From Bacteroides muris (ex Afrizal et al. 2022) (GTDB lineage Bacteria; Bacteroidota; Bacteroidia; Bacteroidales; Bacteroidaceae), in NCBI RefSeq assembly GCF_004793475.1, contig NZ_SRYZ01000007.1, positions 54,405-118,404 of the forward strand: a stretch of DNA of 64,000 nucleotides. Reading direction: 5' to 3'. Positions 17,969 to 25,563 of this stretch are shown here, piece after piece. The notes under the pieces are model-generated. The model was given only the letters and a program-made list of their open reading frames with translations, ran no database searches and was not told where the DNA came from. Position 1 is the stretch's first letter. Each line of letters opens with the position of its first letter. The position numbers were made by a program, and so were the translations under genes.

Positions 17969-18976
17969 ATGAAAGAAAAAAATATAACCTTGTCCATCGA
18001 CCTGATTTTTTGCGTCATTATCCTGCCGCTCATCATCACGATGGTTCCGGTGGAAAAATGGATAGAAAAATACACACTCTTCGCCGTAAGTCTCGTGGCT
18101 TATATGTACGTCCTTTACTTCGCCATACGCAAAGTCAATTTTCCGCAACTTTTCATGAATCGCCGGTACGGCAGGATGGCGGCATTCATTCTGCTGTTCC
18201 TGGGGACAACCTATCTGTTGTCACTGTTTCCCTATCCTGAAAGTGCAGCGGACAACTCGGCTCTGCATCCCCATCTGAAAGAGCACCTGCGCAGCCAGAC
18301 GGTATGGTTCCTTTTTCTTGTCGTGAGCGGGTTCAGCCTTTCTGTCAGTCTGATTTTCGAGCTTTTCCGGCAAACGCTGGCCAAGAAGGAACTGGAAAGC
18401 CAGAAGAACAAGGCCGAGCTGGCACTCTACAAGGCACAGATCGACCCCCATTTTCTGTTCAACACGCTCAACACCCTTTACGGGCTTGTCATTCAGAAAT
18501 CCGAAAAGGCCGAATCGGCGTTCGCCCAATTCGCCGACATGGTGCAGTACATGTACACCCATGCCAAAGACGACACGGTTGCTGTCCGCGACGAGATAGA
18601 CTACATCGGTCACTACATCGATTTGCAATCCCTCCGTCTGAACCGCCACACGAAAGTCGTTTGGGAATGCGAAACGGACGACGATACGCTGCGCATACCC
18701 CCGATGCTGCTTGTCACCTTCGTGGAAAACGCTTTCAAGTACGGTGCGTCTTCGAGCAAAGACTGCACGATACGCATCCGTATGGAAATCGAAGAGGGCG
18801 CGCTCCGTTTCACGACGCAAAACGGCATCATGAAAAAGCGGCACGAAAAGGAGCCTGCCGTCGGCATCGAAAACTGCCGCGCACGGTTGGAACTGCTCTA
18901 TCCCGGACGTTTCACGCTGACCGCCCGGGAAGAAAACTCCGAGTATGAACTGAATCTGACCATACGCCTCAAATGA
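17969..18976 (+). CDS. LytS/YehU-type sensor histidine kinase
   Basis: 335 residues. Residues 1-135 hold four hydrophobic segments (about 9-26, 36-53, 69-88, 111-133) forming a membrane sensor with no large periplasmic domain. The His_kinase domain follows, with the phosphoacceptor H161 in AQIDPHFLFNTLNTLYGL, an N-box-like VENAFKYGAS and a C-terminal GIENCRARLELLYPG. It should phosphorylate the LytTR regulator encoded by the next gene, with which it shares an ATGA overlap. Its position divergent from the RND operon suggests it controls that pump. Confidence 0.9.
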   Translation: MKEKNITLSIDLIFCVIILPLIITMVPVEKWIEKYTLFAVSLVAYMYVLYFAIRKVNFPQLFMNRRYGRMAAFILLFLGTTYLLSLFPYPESAADNSALHPHLKEHLRSQTVWFLFLVVSGFSLSVSLIFELFRQTLAKKELESQKNKAELALYKAQIDPHFLFNTLNTLYGLVIQKSEKAESAFAQFADMVQYMYTHAKDDTVAVRDEIDYIGHYIDLQSLRLNRHTKVVWECETDDDTLRIPPMLLVTFVENAFKYGASSSKDCTIRIRMEIEEGALRFTTQNGIMKKRHEKEPAVGIENCRARLELLYPGRFTLTAREENSEYELNLTIRLK

Positions 18977-19692
18977 AAAAGATAAATTGCATCGCCATAG
19001 ACGACGAACCCATAGCACTGTCCGTCATATCCCAATTCTGCTTGCGGACGGGCGGTCTCGACCTGCTTACCTGCAGCGAACCGCAAGAAGGATTGCAAGC
19101 CGTCATCGACAGGCAACCTGACATCGTTTTCCTCGACATAGAGATGGACTGCCTGAACGGTCTCGACATCGCACGCAAACTGCCGGCATCGACCTGCTTC
19201 ATCTTCACCACAGCCTACATTCGCTACGCCCTCGACGGATTCGACCTCGATGCCGCCGATTTCCTGCACAAACCGTTCTCCTACGAAAGGTTCAAGACAG
19301 CCGTGGAAAAAGCAGTGCGGCGGCTGGAATATATCCGTAATGAAAAAGAGTGCATCATCGTCAAGCAGGAATACAACAATGTAGTGATTCCTGTTTCCGA
19401 CATACTCTACATCGAAGCAATGGAAAACTATTGCAAAATTTTCCGTCGCAAGGGATGCTACACGCTTTCGCGCATGAACCTCAAAGCGATAACGGAACTG
19501 TTGCCGCCCCGGAACTTCATCCGCATACATCGTTCGTTCATCGTCCAGCTCGACAGCATTCAGCATTTCAACAAACAGGAACTTCGGCTTACCACCGGGC
19601 AGACCTTACCCATCGGCAGGCAATATGCCGAAAAAGTGATTTCCCGGTTGCACTCTCCGGGGAACAACAATGCGCATCATGACAATGAGTAA
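18973..19692 (+). CDS. LytTR-family response regulator
   Basis: 239 residues: a receiver domain at 1-120 with D10/D11 and phosphoacceptor D55 (IVFLDIEMDCLNGLD), then a LytTR DNA-binding domain at about 135-235 (ILYIEAMENYCKIFRRKGCYTLSR; RIHRSFIVQLDSIQHFNKQEL; PIGRQYAEKV). It overlaps the kinase gene by four bases, an obligate pair. It probably activates the divergent RND efflux promoter, although no obvious paired LytTR binding repeats were identified in the 161-base gap. Confidence 0.9.
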   Translation: MKKINCIAIDDEPIALSVISQFCLRTGGLDLLTCSEPQEGLQAVIDRQPDIVFLDIEMDCLNGLDIARKLPASTCFIFTTAYIRYALDGFDLDAADFLHKPFSYERFKTAVEKAVRRLEYIRNEKECIIVKQEYNNVVIPVSDILYIEAMENYCKIFRRKGCYTLSRMNLKAITELLPPRNFIRIHRSFIVQLDSIQHFNKQELRLTTGQTLPIGRQYAEKVISRLHSPGNNNAHHDNE

Positions 19693-19756
19693 TCCAAAAC
19701 CGAAATCGGGAAAATAATCGTAAGAATCAACAATAAACAAATATAAATCAGGGAAA

Positions 19757-20218
19757 ATGGAAAATACAGTCAGATGTGGGAACAATGCTTCTTTGAACGG
19801 TATTGATGGAAACAAAAAGGTAAAAGGCATAAAACGGCATGTCATAGTGGATAAGAATGGCTTTCTTATTGCCGTTATGGTCACCATAGCTAATGTACAT
19901 GACAGTGAAGCCGCTTATTTGCTGATGAGGGTTCTTAAGGAGATGTGCTCCAGTGTAAGAAACATTCTTGCCGATGGAGGTTACCGAGGAGAACTTGTCG
20001 ATAACATAAGAAAGAAATTCGGATATGTCATTCAGGTTGTTATCAGTGCGTACAAGGAACAGGGATTCAGACCCATTCAAAAGAGATGGATTGTGGAAAG
20101 AGCATTCTAATGGATGGATTACAATAGAAGGCTCTGCCGAAACTATGAACTAACATTCGACTCGGCAGAGGAAATGGTCAAATTAGCCACTATAAGATTA
20201 TTATTGAGGAAAATTTAA
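19757..20218 (+). pseudogene. IS5-type transposase remnant
   Basis: The readable part is the C-terminal third of a DDE transposase: NNASLNGIDGNKKVKGIKRH, then VIVDKNGFLIAVMVTIANVH, then RNILADGGYRGE. After ERAF there is an in-frame TAA at 20108-20110. The same frame then resumes WMDYNRRLCRNYELTFDSAE and ends at 20218. The N-terminal DDE aspartate region is absent, so the 5' end is truncated near 19757. The AGGCTC just after the stop (20219-20224) resembles the terminal inverted repeat of such elements. The fragment marks the right boundary of the accessory segment and is inactive. Confidence 0.82.
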
Positions 20219-20288
20219 ACAGGCTCTTATTTCGAACCACGTTTTTTAAGTGGACAGCTGCATAACCGTTGGCAGTAAAGAGGCTTCC

Positions 20289-20486
20289 CTAGGGCGAAAT
20301 GCTGTCGGGCAGTGGGAGATTGATGTGCTCGGCTTTATAAAACGTACATTGGTTTGATGTGGTATCAGTTCCATAAAAGGCTACGTGTAACAGATGTTTG
20401 GGGGCGGCATCGTATGCGCCTACTACCCGTTGGATTAAATGGTCGCATTGGATAATAAGAAAATTGGGTGATTGCTGTGCCATCAC
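20289..20486 (-). other. Short unrecognised reading frame, possible gene fragment
   Basis: A 65-residue open frame, MMAQQSPNFLIIQCDHLIQR onward with FYKAEHINLPLPDSISP at its end, sits between the IS remnant and rho. The composition looks protein-like (FLIIQCDHLIQRVVGAYDAA), and it could be the C-terminal tail of a lost gene. There is no promoter, no recognised family and no neighbouring partner. I cannot assign a function, and it may be spurious. Confidence 0.25.
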
Positions 20487-20600
20487 CAGAAAGCATTCAT
20501 AATACCATTCTCATAAAAGAGTAAATCGGTTTCATCAGATTTGGAATTTATTTGTTCAAGGTTATTGTATGGCGGCAAATGTATGAAAAAACGGATATAC

Positions 20601-20637
20601 AAAAACTTCCACCTACGTTTATGAACGTAAATAGAAG
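20601..20637 (-). terminator. Intrinsic terminator of rho
   Basis: On the minus strand CTTCTATTTACGT pairs with ACGTAGGTGGAAG (three G-U wobbles) around a 6-base loop, followed by TTTTT. It lies about 30 bases after the rho stop. Confidence 0.65.
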
Positions 20638-20667
20638 CTTTTGTACAATATTTGTATGTAGTTGTTG

Positions 20668-22695
20668 TTAACTGTTCATACTCATCAAGAATTCGTCGTT
20701 GTCTTTGGTCTTCTCCAGACGGTCTTTTACGAAGTCCATGGCTTCTATCGGATTCATGTCGGCAAGGTATTTGCGGAGAATCCACATGCGGTCTAATGTC
20801 TGCTTGTCTTGCAGCAAATCGTCACGGCGGGTGCTGGAAGCAACGATGTTGACAGCTGGGAAGATACGCTTGTTGGACAAGTTGCGGTCGAGCTGCAATT
20901 CCATATTACCCGTACCCTTGAATTCTTCGAAGATAACTTCGTCCATCTTGGAGCCGGTGTCGATTAAGGCGGTAGCCAAGATAGTCAGCGAACCGCCGCC
21001 CTCGATGTTACGGGCAGCACCGAAGAAACGTTTGGGCTTATGTAATGCATTGGCGTCCACACCACCGGAAAGTACTTTGCCGGAAGCTGGGGATACGGTG
21101 TTATAGGCACGTGCCAGGCGGGTGATGGAGTCGAGGAAGATGACAACATCGTGTCCGCATTCCACCATGCGTTTTGCTTTTTCAAGGACGATGCCAGCAA
21201 TTTTCACGTGACGTTCTGCCGGTTCGTCGAAAGTAGAGGCGATTACTTCCGCATTGACGGTACGTGCCATGTCAGTAACTTCCTCCGGGCGTTCGTCGAT
21301 GAGCAGCATAATCATGTAGACTTCCGGATGATTGGCGGCAATGGCGTTGGCAATGTCTTTCATCAAGATGGTCTTACCGGTTTTGGGCTGTGCCACAATC
21401 AAGGCGCGCTGACCTTTGCCGATGGGGGCAAACAAGTCTACGACACGGGCAGACATGGAGTCGGAGTATCCGCCTTTGCAAAGTTTGAACTTCTCGTCCG
21501 GGAAGAGGGGCGTGAGGTGTTCGAACGGTACGCGGTCGCGTACGAAAGCCGGATTACGGCCGTTTATTTTGGATACTTTTACCAGCGGGAAGTATTTTTC
21601 GCCTTCTTTCGGGGGACGGATTACACCCTCTACCACATCACCGGTTTTTAGGCCGAACAATTTGATTTGTGATTGTGATACGTAAATATCGTCCGGTGAA
21701 GATAAGTAGTTGTAATCGGAAGAACGGAGGAAGCCGTAGCCATCCTGCATGATTTCCAGTACGCCGGTTCCAGTGAGGATATCATCGAATTCGTAAACCT
21801 TCTCGCGTTCTATTACGGGTTTGCGTTCCGGAGCAGCCGGATAGTTCTCTCCGTTGTTATAGGATTGTACCGGGCGCTGCTGCATGGGGCGCTGCTGGCT
21901 ATAGCCACCGTTGCGGTTGTTATTGTATGGGTTGTTGTTGTCACGGGCGCGGAGGCGCGGGCGTTGTGGCTGTTGCGGTTCGGCTGGGGCAACGGCAGGT
22001 GTGGGGGGGGCGGGAGTTTCCGTTTTGGTCGCTTCGAATTTGCCGATAAGTTCGGATGGCAACTCTGTTTTTTCTGTAGGGAGGTCTTCAATAGGAATGA
22101 AGTCATTTGCCGCCTCGGTCAGAATGGGACTTTTGTCCGGTACGATATTCTTTTCAGCTTTGGCTTCCGCCTGGGGTTCTGCTTTCGGGTTGTTGGCTTC
22201 GAAGTTCAGTTCCGGTTCGGCGACTTTCGGGGTTTCCGTTGCCTTGGGAGCAGCGGTTTCTTCCTTTACCTTACGGGGACGTCCCGGTTTTCGTTTGGGG
22301 GCGGTGGCTTCTTTGGCAGGTGGCGGCGTTGCAGTATTTATGGCTGGTTCTTGGGGAGCTTCTACAGTTATGGGTTGTTCTTTCGTAGCCGGTGCTTCCT
22401 CTGTTTTGGCTTTGGTGAGGTCTCCGTTTTTATTGGCGGAGAACACTTTGTCGGCACCTTCCTTTTTTACGGTCTTTACAGTAACGCGTGAGCGTTTTTG
22501 TTTTTCCCCTTTGCGTTCTTCCTTCATCTTGTCGGCGGCAACTTTCTTGGTAGCGCCTGCGATAGCTTGTTCGTCAAGTATCTTGTAAACAAGTTCTTCT
22601 TTTTTGAGTGAGTCTGTTTTTTTTATACCCAGTTCTTGGGCAATAGTTTGTAGTTCCGACAAATTTTTGTCGTTCAGTTGAATGATGTTATACAT
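20668..22695 (-). CDS. rho: Transcription termination factor Rho
   Basis: 675 residues, far longer than the 419 of E. coli Rho. Residues 1-40 form the Rho_N SAP-like domain ([20 protein letters not shown]). Residues about 50-285 are a low-complexity insert rich in Lys, Pro, Ala, Glu and then Asn, Arg and Gln ([20 protein letters not shown]), typical of Bacteroidetes Rho. The cold-shock RNA-binding domain follows ([26 protein letters not shown]), then the ATPase with Walker A AQPKTGKT and Walker [17 protein letters not shown]. It is a hexameric RNA helicase ending transcription of untranslated RNA. A run of eight C falls in the Pro-rich insert. Confidence 0.97.
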   Translation of the reverse strand: MYNIIQLNDKNLSELQTIAQELGIKKTDSLKKEELVYKILDEQAIAGATKKVAADKMKEERKGEKQKRSRVTVKTVKKEGADKVFSANKNGDLTKAKTEEAPATKEQPITVEAPQEPAINTATPPPAKEATAPKRKPGRPRKVKEETAAPKATETPKVAEPELNFEANNPKAEPQAEAKAEKNIVPDKSPILTEAANDFIPIEDLPTEKTELPSELIGKFEATKTETPAPPTPAVAPAEPQQPQRPRLRARDNNNPYNNNRNGGYSQQRPMQQRPVQSYNNGENYPAAPERKPVIEREKVYEFDDILTGTGVLEIMQDGYGFLRSSDYNYLSSPDDIYVSQSQIKLFGLKTGDVVEGVIRPPKEGEKYFPLVKVSKINGRNPAFVRDRVPFEHLTPLFPDEKFKLCKGGYSDSMSARVVDLFAPIGKGQRALIVAQPKTGKTILMKDIANAIAANHPEVYMIMLLIDERPEEVTDMARTVNAEVIASTFDEPAERHVKIAGIVLEKAKRMVECGHDVVIFLDSITRLARAYNTVSPASGKVLSGGVDANALHKPKRFFGAARNIEGGGSLTILATALIDTGSKMDEVIFEEFKGTGNMELQLDRNLSNKRIFPAVNIVASSTRRDDLLQDKQTLDRMWILRKYLADMNPIEAMDFVKDRLEKTKDNDEFLMSMNS

Positions 22696-22888
22696 ACAGT
22701 ATATATGTGAATGGTTTAAAATTTACTTTTATTGAAAAGGCATAAATGCACAGTTGCAGTTGTTGTAGGAAGCAACTTGGGCAAGTTTACCTTGTGATAT
22801 ATGATTTATATGGGATATTTATTATTGAACCGGAAATCTGATAAACAATTCTCGCCACAGCAAGAAGTCGCAGAATGTTTCAACGATG

Positions 22889-22896
22889 CAAAGGTA
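22889..22896 (-). promoter_or_regulatory. Probable -7 promoter element of rho
   Basis: TACCTTTG on the minus strand, about 195 bases upstream of the rho ATG, implies a long leader. A TTTG is present 23 bases further upstream, slightly beyond ideal spacing. Confidence 0.45.
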
Positions 22897-22947
22897 ATAA
22901 ATATTTTTTGTTTCATAAACAAATCATCTTTTTTTAATTTAAAACTT

Positions 22948-22955
22948 TATCTTTG
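22948..22955 (+). promoter_or_regulatory. -7 promoter element of the EFR1-type ferredoxin gene
   Basis: TATCTTTG. The ATG at 22987 follows 31 bases later with an AAGGA ribosome-binding motif at 22975-22979. Confidence 0.5.
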
Positions 22956-22986
22956 CTGTATTAACAACAACATGAAGGATTGGCTT

Positions 22987-23820
22987 ATGAATATAGATGA
23001 AGTACAATTGATAACTTTTTCACCTACTTGTACCTCTAAACAAGTGGGAGAGGCAATTGTTCACGGAACAGGAATTTCGTCTGTTTCCAAAGTGGACCTT
23101 ACTTTGGAGGCAGCGGGTAAAAGAGAGGTTCCTTCCCATGTTTTGGCGATCATCACGGTGCCCGTATATGGCGGTCATGTGGCTCCTTTAGCATTGGAGC
23201 GGATGAGGGAGCTTCATACTGATGGTGCGCCTGCTGTGGTGGTGGTGGTTTACGGCAACCGGGCCTATGAGAAGGCTTTGGTGGAATTGGATGCTTTTGT
23301 TACAAACTTGGGTTTCAAGGTAATTGCAGGTGCTACGTTTGTAGGCGAGCACTCTTATAGCAGTGAGAAATACCCGGTAGCATCCGGACGTCCGGATGCG
23401 GATGACTTGGAGTATGCAAAGCTTTTTGGTGAAAAGATACGTGCTAAAATTGCAGCGGCCGAAGATGTGGAGAAACTGTATGGGGTGGATGTGGCCCATA
23501 TCCAGCGTCCACGCCAGCCTTTTTTTCCGTTGCTCCGCTTTTTGCGCAGAGTCGTCAAGTTGCGTAAGAGTGGGGTTCTTATGCCCCGTACTCCGGAAGT
23601 GAATACGGAACGTTGCACACATTGTGGATATTGCGTGAAGCATTGTCCTGCAGGAGCGATTATAAAAGGAGAAGAGTGCAATACGGTTGCAGAGAAATGC
23701 ATCAAGTGTTGTGCCTGTGTGAAAAGTTGTCCGCAGAAGGCGCGTGCGTATGACACGCCGTTTGCCGTGTTGCTTTCCGATTGCTTCAAGAAACAGAAGG
23801 AGGACAGAATCATTCTGTGA
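22987..23820 (+). CDS. EFR1-family ferredoxin (flavodoxin-like domain plus two 4Fe-4S clusters)
   Basis: 277 residues from the ATG at 22987. Residues 1-160 are flavodoxin-like (ITFSPTCTSKQVGEAIVHGT; VPVYGGHVAPLA; VVVVYGNRAYEKAL). Near the C-terminus are two ferredoxin motifs, CTHCGYCVKHCP and CIKCCACVKSCP, each able to bind a 4Fe-4S cluster. It is probably a cytoplasmic electron carrier coupling FMN to iron-sulfur redox; the partner is unknown. Starts at 22801 and 22972 are possible in frame but precede or crowd the -7 element; 22987 has the better ribosome-binding site. Confidence 0.85.
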   Translation: MNIDEVQLITFSPTCTSKQVGEAIVHGTGISSVSKVDLTLEAAGKREVPSHVLAIITVPVYGGHVAPLALERMRELHTDGAPAVVVVVYGNRAYEKALVELDAFVTNLGFKVIAGATFVGEHSYSSEKYPVASGRPDADDLEYAKLFGEKIRAKIAAAEDVEKLYGVDVAHIQRPRQPFFPLLRFLRRVVKLRKSGVLMPRTPEVNTERCTHCGYCVKHCPAGAIIKGEECNTVAEKCIKCCACVKSCPQKARAYDTPFAVLLSDCFKKQKEDRIIL

Positions 23821-23823
23821 CGG

Positions 23824-25092
23824 CTATCGGTCAGTGGTTGATATAACCAGCACTTTCCGGGTCTTTTCGTCTATCCTGAAACGGTTATCCGCTCGTTCTC
23901 CCACCAGCCAGATTATGTCATCTCCGCAGCAAAGCACCCATTGTCGTTCTTTGTGCAGAAGGGAGAACTTGCGGTCGGTCAGGTAGTCACTTACTTTCTT
24001 CCGACCTCTCATGCCGAAGGGCACAAATCTGTCTCCCTGCCTGCAAAGACGTAGCGAAAGGGGATGCTTGAGCTTGTCGGCATCAAAGCAGGCGGTTGCT
24101 CTGTCGCGTGGAATCATGAAATCCGGTGTATAGGGATATTCTTTTATTTCCAATAGAGGCTTTACGACTTTTTGTATGGGTTCTATCAACAATGAGTCGC
24201 GGTCTTTGATGACACGCCAGCCGGAGGTGGCAAAGGCTTTGCCGGATTGTCCGTCCAATGTTCGGTAGATGTCTCTTGTTTGTGCGGTGTTGAACCCAAG
24301 TGGATGCAGAATCTCAAATAATACCGTTTCCGGTGCCGCTTCTTGCATCAGAGCGTCGATGTTGATGCCTTCCGGTGTCTTGACCCGCAGTTTGGCTTCT
24401 TCTATACCTATGTTATATATAGAGGCGGCATCGTCCAGATGCTCTGCCGTTTTGAGGATGCTTTCCTTAATAGAGGGGTTTATCTCTTGCATCATGGGAA
24501 GCAGGTTCAAGCGTATTTTGTTGCGGGTGTATTCATCCTGCAGATTGGTGCTGTCCGTCACGTAGGCTTGCCCGATACTTTCCAGATAACTGACGATTTC
24601 CTTTCTGTCTAGGCAGAGCAAAGGACGGACTATATGTCCGTTTCGGGGGCGTATGCCCCGCAATCCGTTTATGCCGGTGCCACGAATCAGATTGAGCAGC
24701 AATGTCTCCACGCTGTCATCTTGATGGTGGGCGACGGCAGTGACGGCCGCACTGCATGCTTTCCTTGTTTTTTCGAACCACGTGTAACGCAATTCTCTTG
24801 CAGCCATTTCGATGGAGATATGTCGTTCCTTTGCTTCCTGTTCCGTGTTGAAGTGGACGGTGTGCAGCGTCACCCGGTGGTCTAGGCAAAGTTGGCGAAC
24901 AAAGTGCTCGTCGCGATCGGATTCTGCTCCGCGCAGATGGAAGTTGCAATGAGCGGCTTCGCATGTATATTCCAGGCTGAGGAGCAGACGCAGCAACGCC
25001 ACGGAGTCAGCCCCGCCGCTCAGTGCCACGAGAATTTTGTCGTCTGGCGAAAATAGCTTGTGATGCTTGATGTATTGTACTACCTTCTGCAT
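23824..25092 (-). CDS. tilS: tRNA(Ile)-lysidine synthetase
   Basis: 422 residues from the ATG at 25092 ([14 protein letters not shown]). The PP-loop [10 protein letters not shown] lies near residue 25, and [26 protein letters not shown] is the family signature. A central TilS domain and a C-terminal substrate-binding domain ([26 protein letters not shown]) complete it. It converts C34 of tRNA-Ile(CAU) to lysidine, allowing AUA decoding. It converges tail to tail with the ferredoxin gene, leaving three bases between stops. The promoter TATCTTTG is 20 bases upstream, which excludes the longer start at 25125. Confidence 0.93.
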   Translation of the reverse strand: MQKVVQYIKHHKLFSPDDKILVALSGGADSVALLRLLLSLEYTCEAAHCNFHLRGAESDRDEHFVRQLCLDHRVTLHTVHFNTEQEAKERHISIEMAARELRYTWFEKTRKACSAAVTAVAHHQDDSVETLLLNLIRGTGINGLRGIRPRNGHIVRPLLCLDRKEIVSYLESIGQAYVTDSTNLQDEYTRNKIRLNLLPMMQEINPSIKESILKTAEHLDDAASIYNIGIEEAKLRVKTPEGINIDALMQEAAPETVLFEILHPLGFNTAQTRDIYRTLDGQSGKAFATSGWRVIKDRDSLLIEPIQKVVKPLLEIKEYPYTPDFMIPRDRATACFDADKLKHPLSLRLCRQGDRFVPFGMRGRKKVSDYLTDRKFSLLHKERQWVLCCGDDIIWLVGERADNRFRIDEKTRKVLVISTTDR

Positions 25093-25111
25093 ATTTAAAT
25101 ATAGAGTGATG

Positions 25112-25119
25112 CAAAGATA
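25112..25119 (-). promoter_or_regulatory. -7 promoter element of tilS
   Basis: TATCTTTG on the minus strand, 20 bases before the ATG at 25092. Confidence 0.6.
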
Positions 25120-25125
25120 GTGCAA

Positions 25126-25498
25126 ACGATTTTTATTGCCATATTTGCAAGTATCTATTTTCAGAATTTCTATTGGTTAAGGTCATATTTGCTAAAAGCT
25201 AATCTTGCTACAGTTGTGTTTTTGCATACCCCGTCTTTGTTCTTTTCCTACCATAGTTGTGGTAAGAAAAGGACAAAGACGGGGTATGATTACGATTTAG
25301 TATCTTTGGAAATCGTGTTCTGTCTTCTGGGCATTATTGTTTAATGTCTTTCTGGGGGGGGAACTAAAAGATGATTTAATCTTTTTTCTTTCGCTTATCA
25401 CGGTTTTTTTATTTAGAGGGGTTATAGGAGCTAAGGGGGGGAGTTAACACCTTTGAATGAAAGAGCTATGTTTGCTTATTTAAAAACATTCTAAATTA
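25126..25498. other. Non-coding gap between tilS and the feoAB promoter
   Basis: No supported gene. Besides the 64-nt hairpin it holds an orphan TATCTTTG at 25301-25308 on the plus strand and two G-runs (eight G near 25353, seven G near 25435). Nothing else is seen. Confidence 0.6.
25225..25288. repeat. 64-nt near-perfect inverted repeat (hairpin) upstream of feoAB
   Basis: Two 32-nt arms meet without a loop. The left arm starts CATACCCCGTCTTTG and the right ends CAAAGACGGGGTATG; 28 of 32 positions are complementary. Three of the four exceptions become G-U pairs in a plus-strand RNA. Its centre contains TACCATAGTTGTGGTA, a near copy of the metY palindrome at 4053-4068. No gene lies within the surrounding 430 bases. 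It could be a MITE-like element, an RNA hairpin or an extended operator. Confidence 0.85.
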
Positions 25499-25530
25499 TT
25501 TGCACCTTGTAGCCATAAGTATTATCTTTG
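25499..25530 (+). promoter_or_regulatory. Canonical Bacteroides promoter of feoAB
   Basis: TTTG at 25499-25502 and TATCTTTG at 25523-25530 with exactly 20 bases between them. The ATG follows 33 bases downstream with an AAAGGCAGAAAG purine tract. Confidence 0.8.
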
Positions 25531-25563
25531 CCCCCAAATTTAGAAAAGAAAGGCAGAAAGACT

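Noticed and set aside
18221..19018. 265-codon open frame on the minus strand
   Set aside because: Antisense to the LytS kinase gene, which carries the H161 phosphoacceptor motif.
21865..22588. Two overlapping plus-strand frames of over 200 codons
   Set aside because: Antisense to the low-complexity insert of rho; Gly/Phe/Arg repeats mirror its Pro/Lys/Glu codons.
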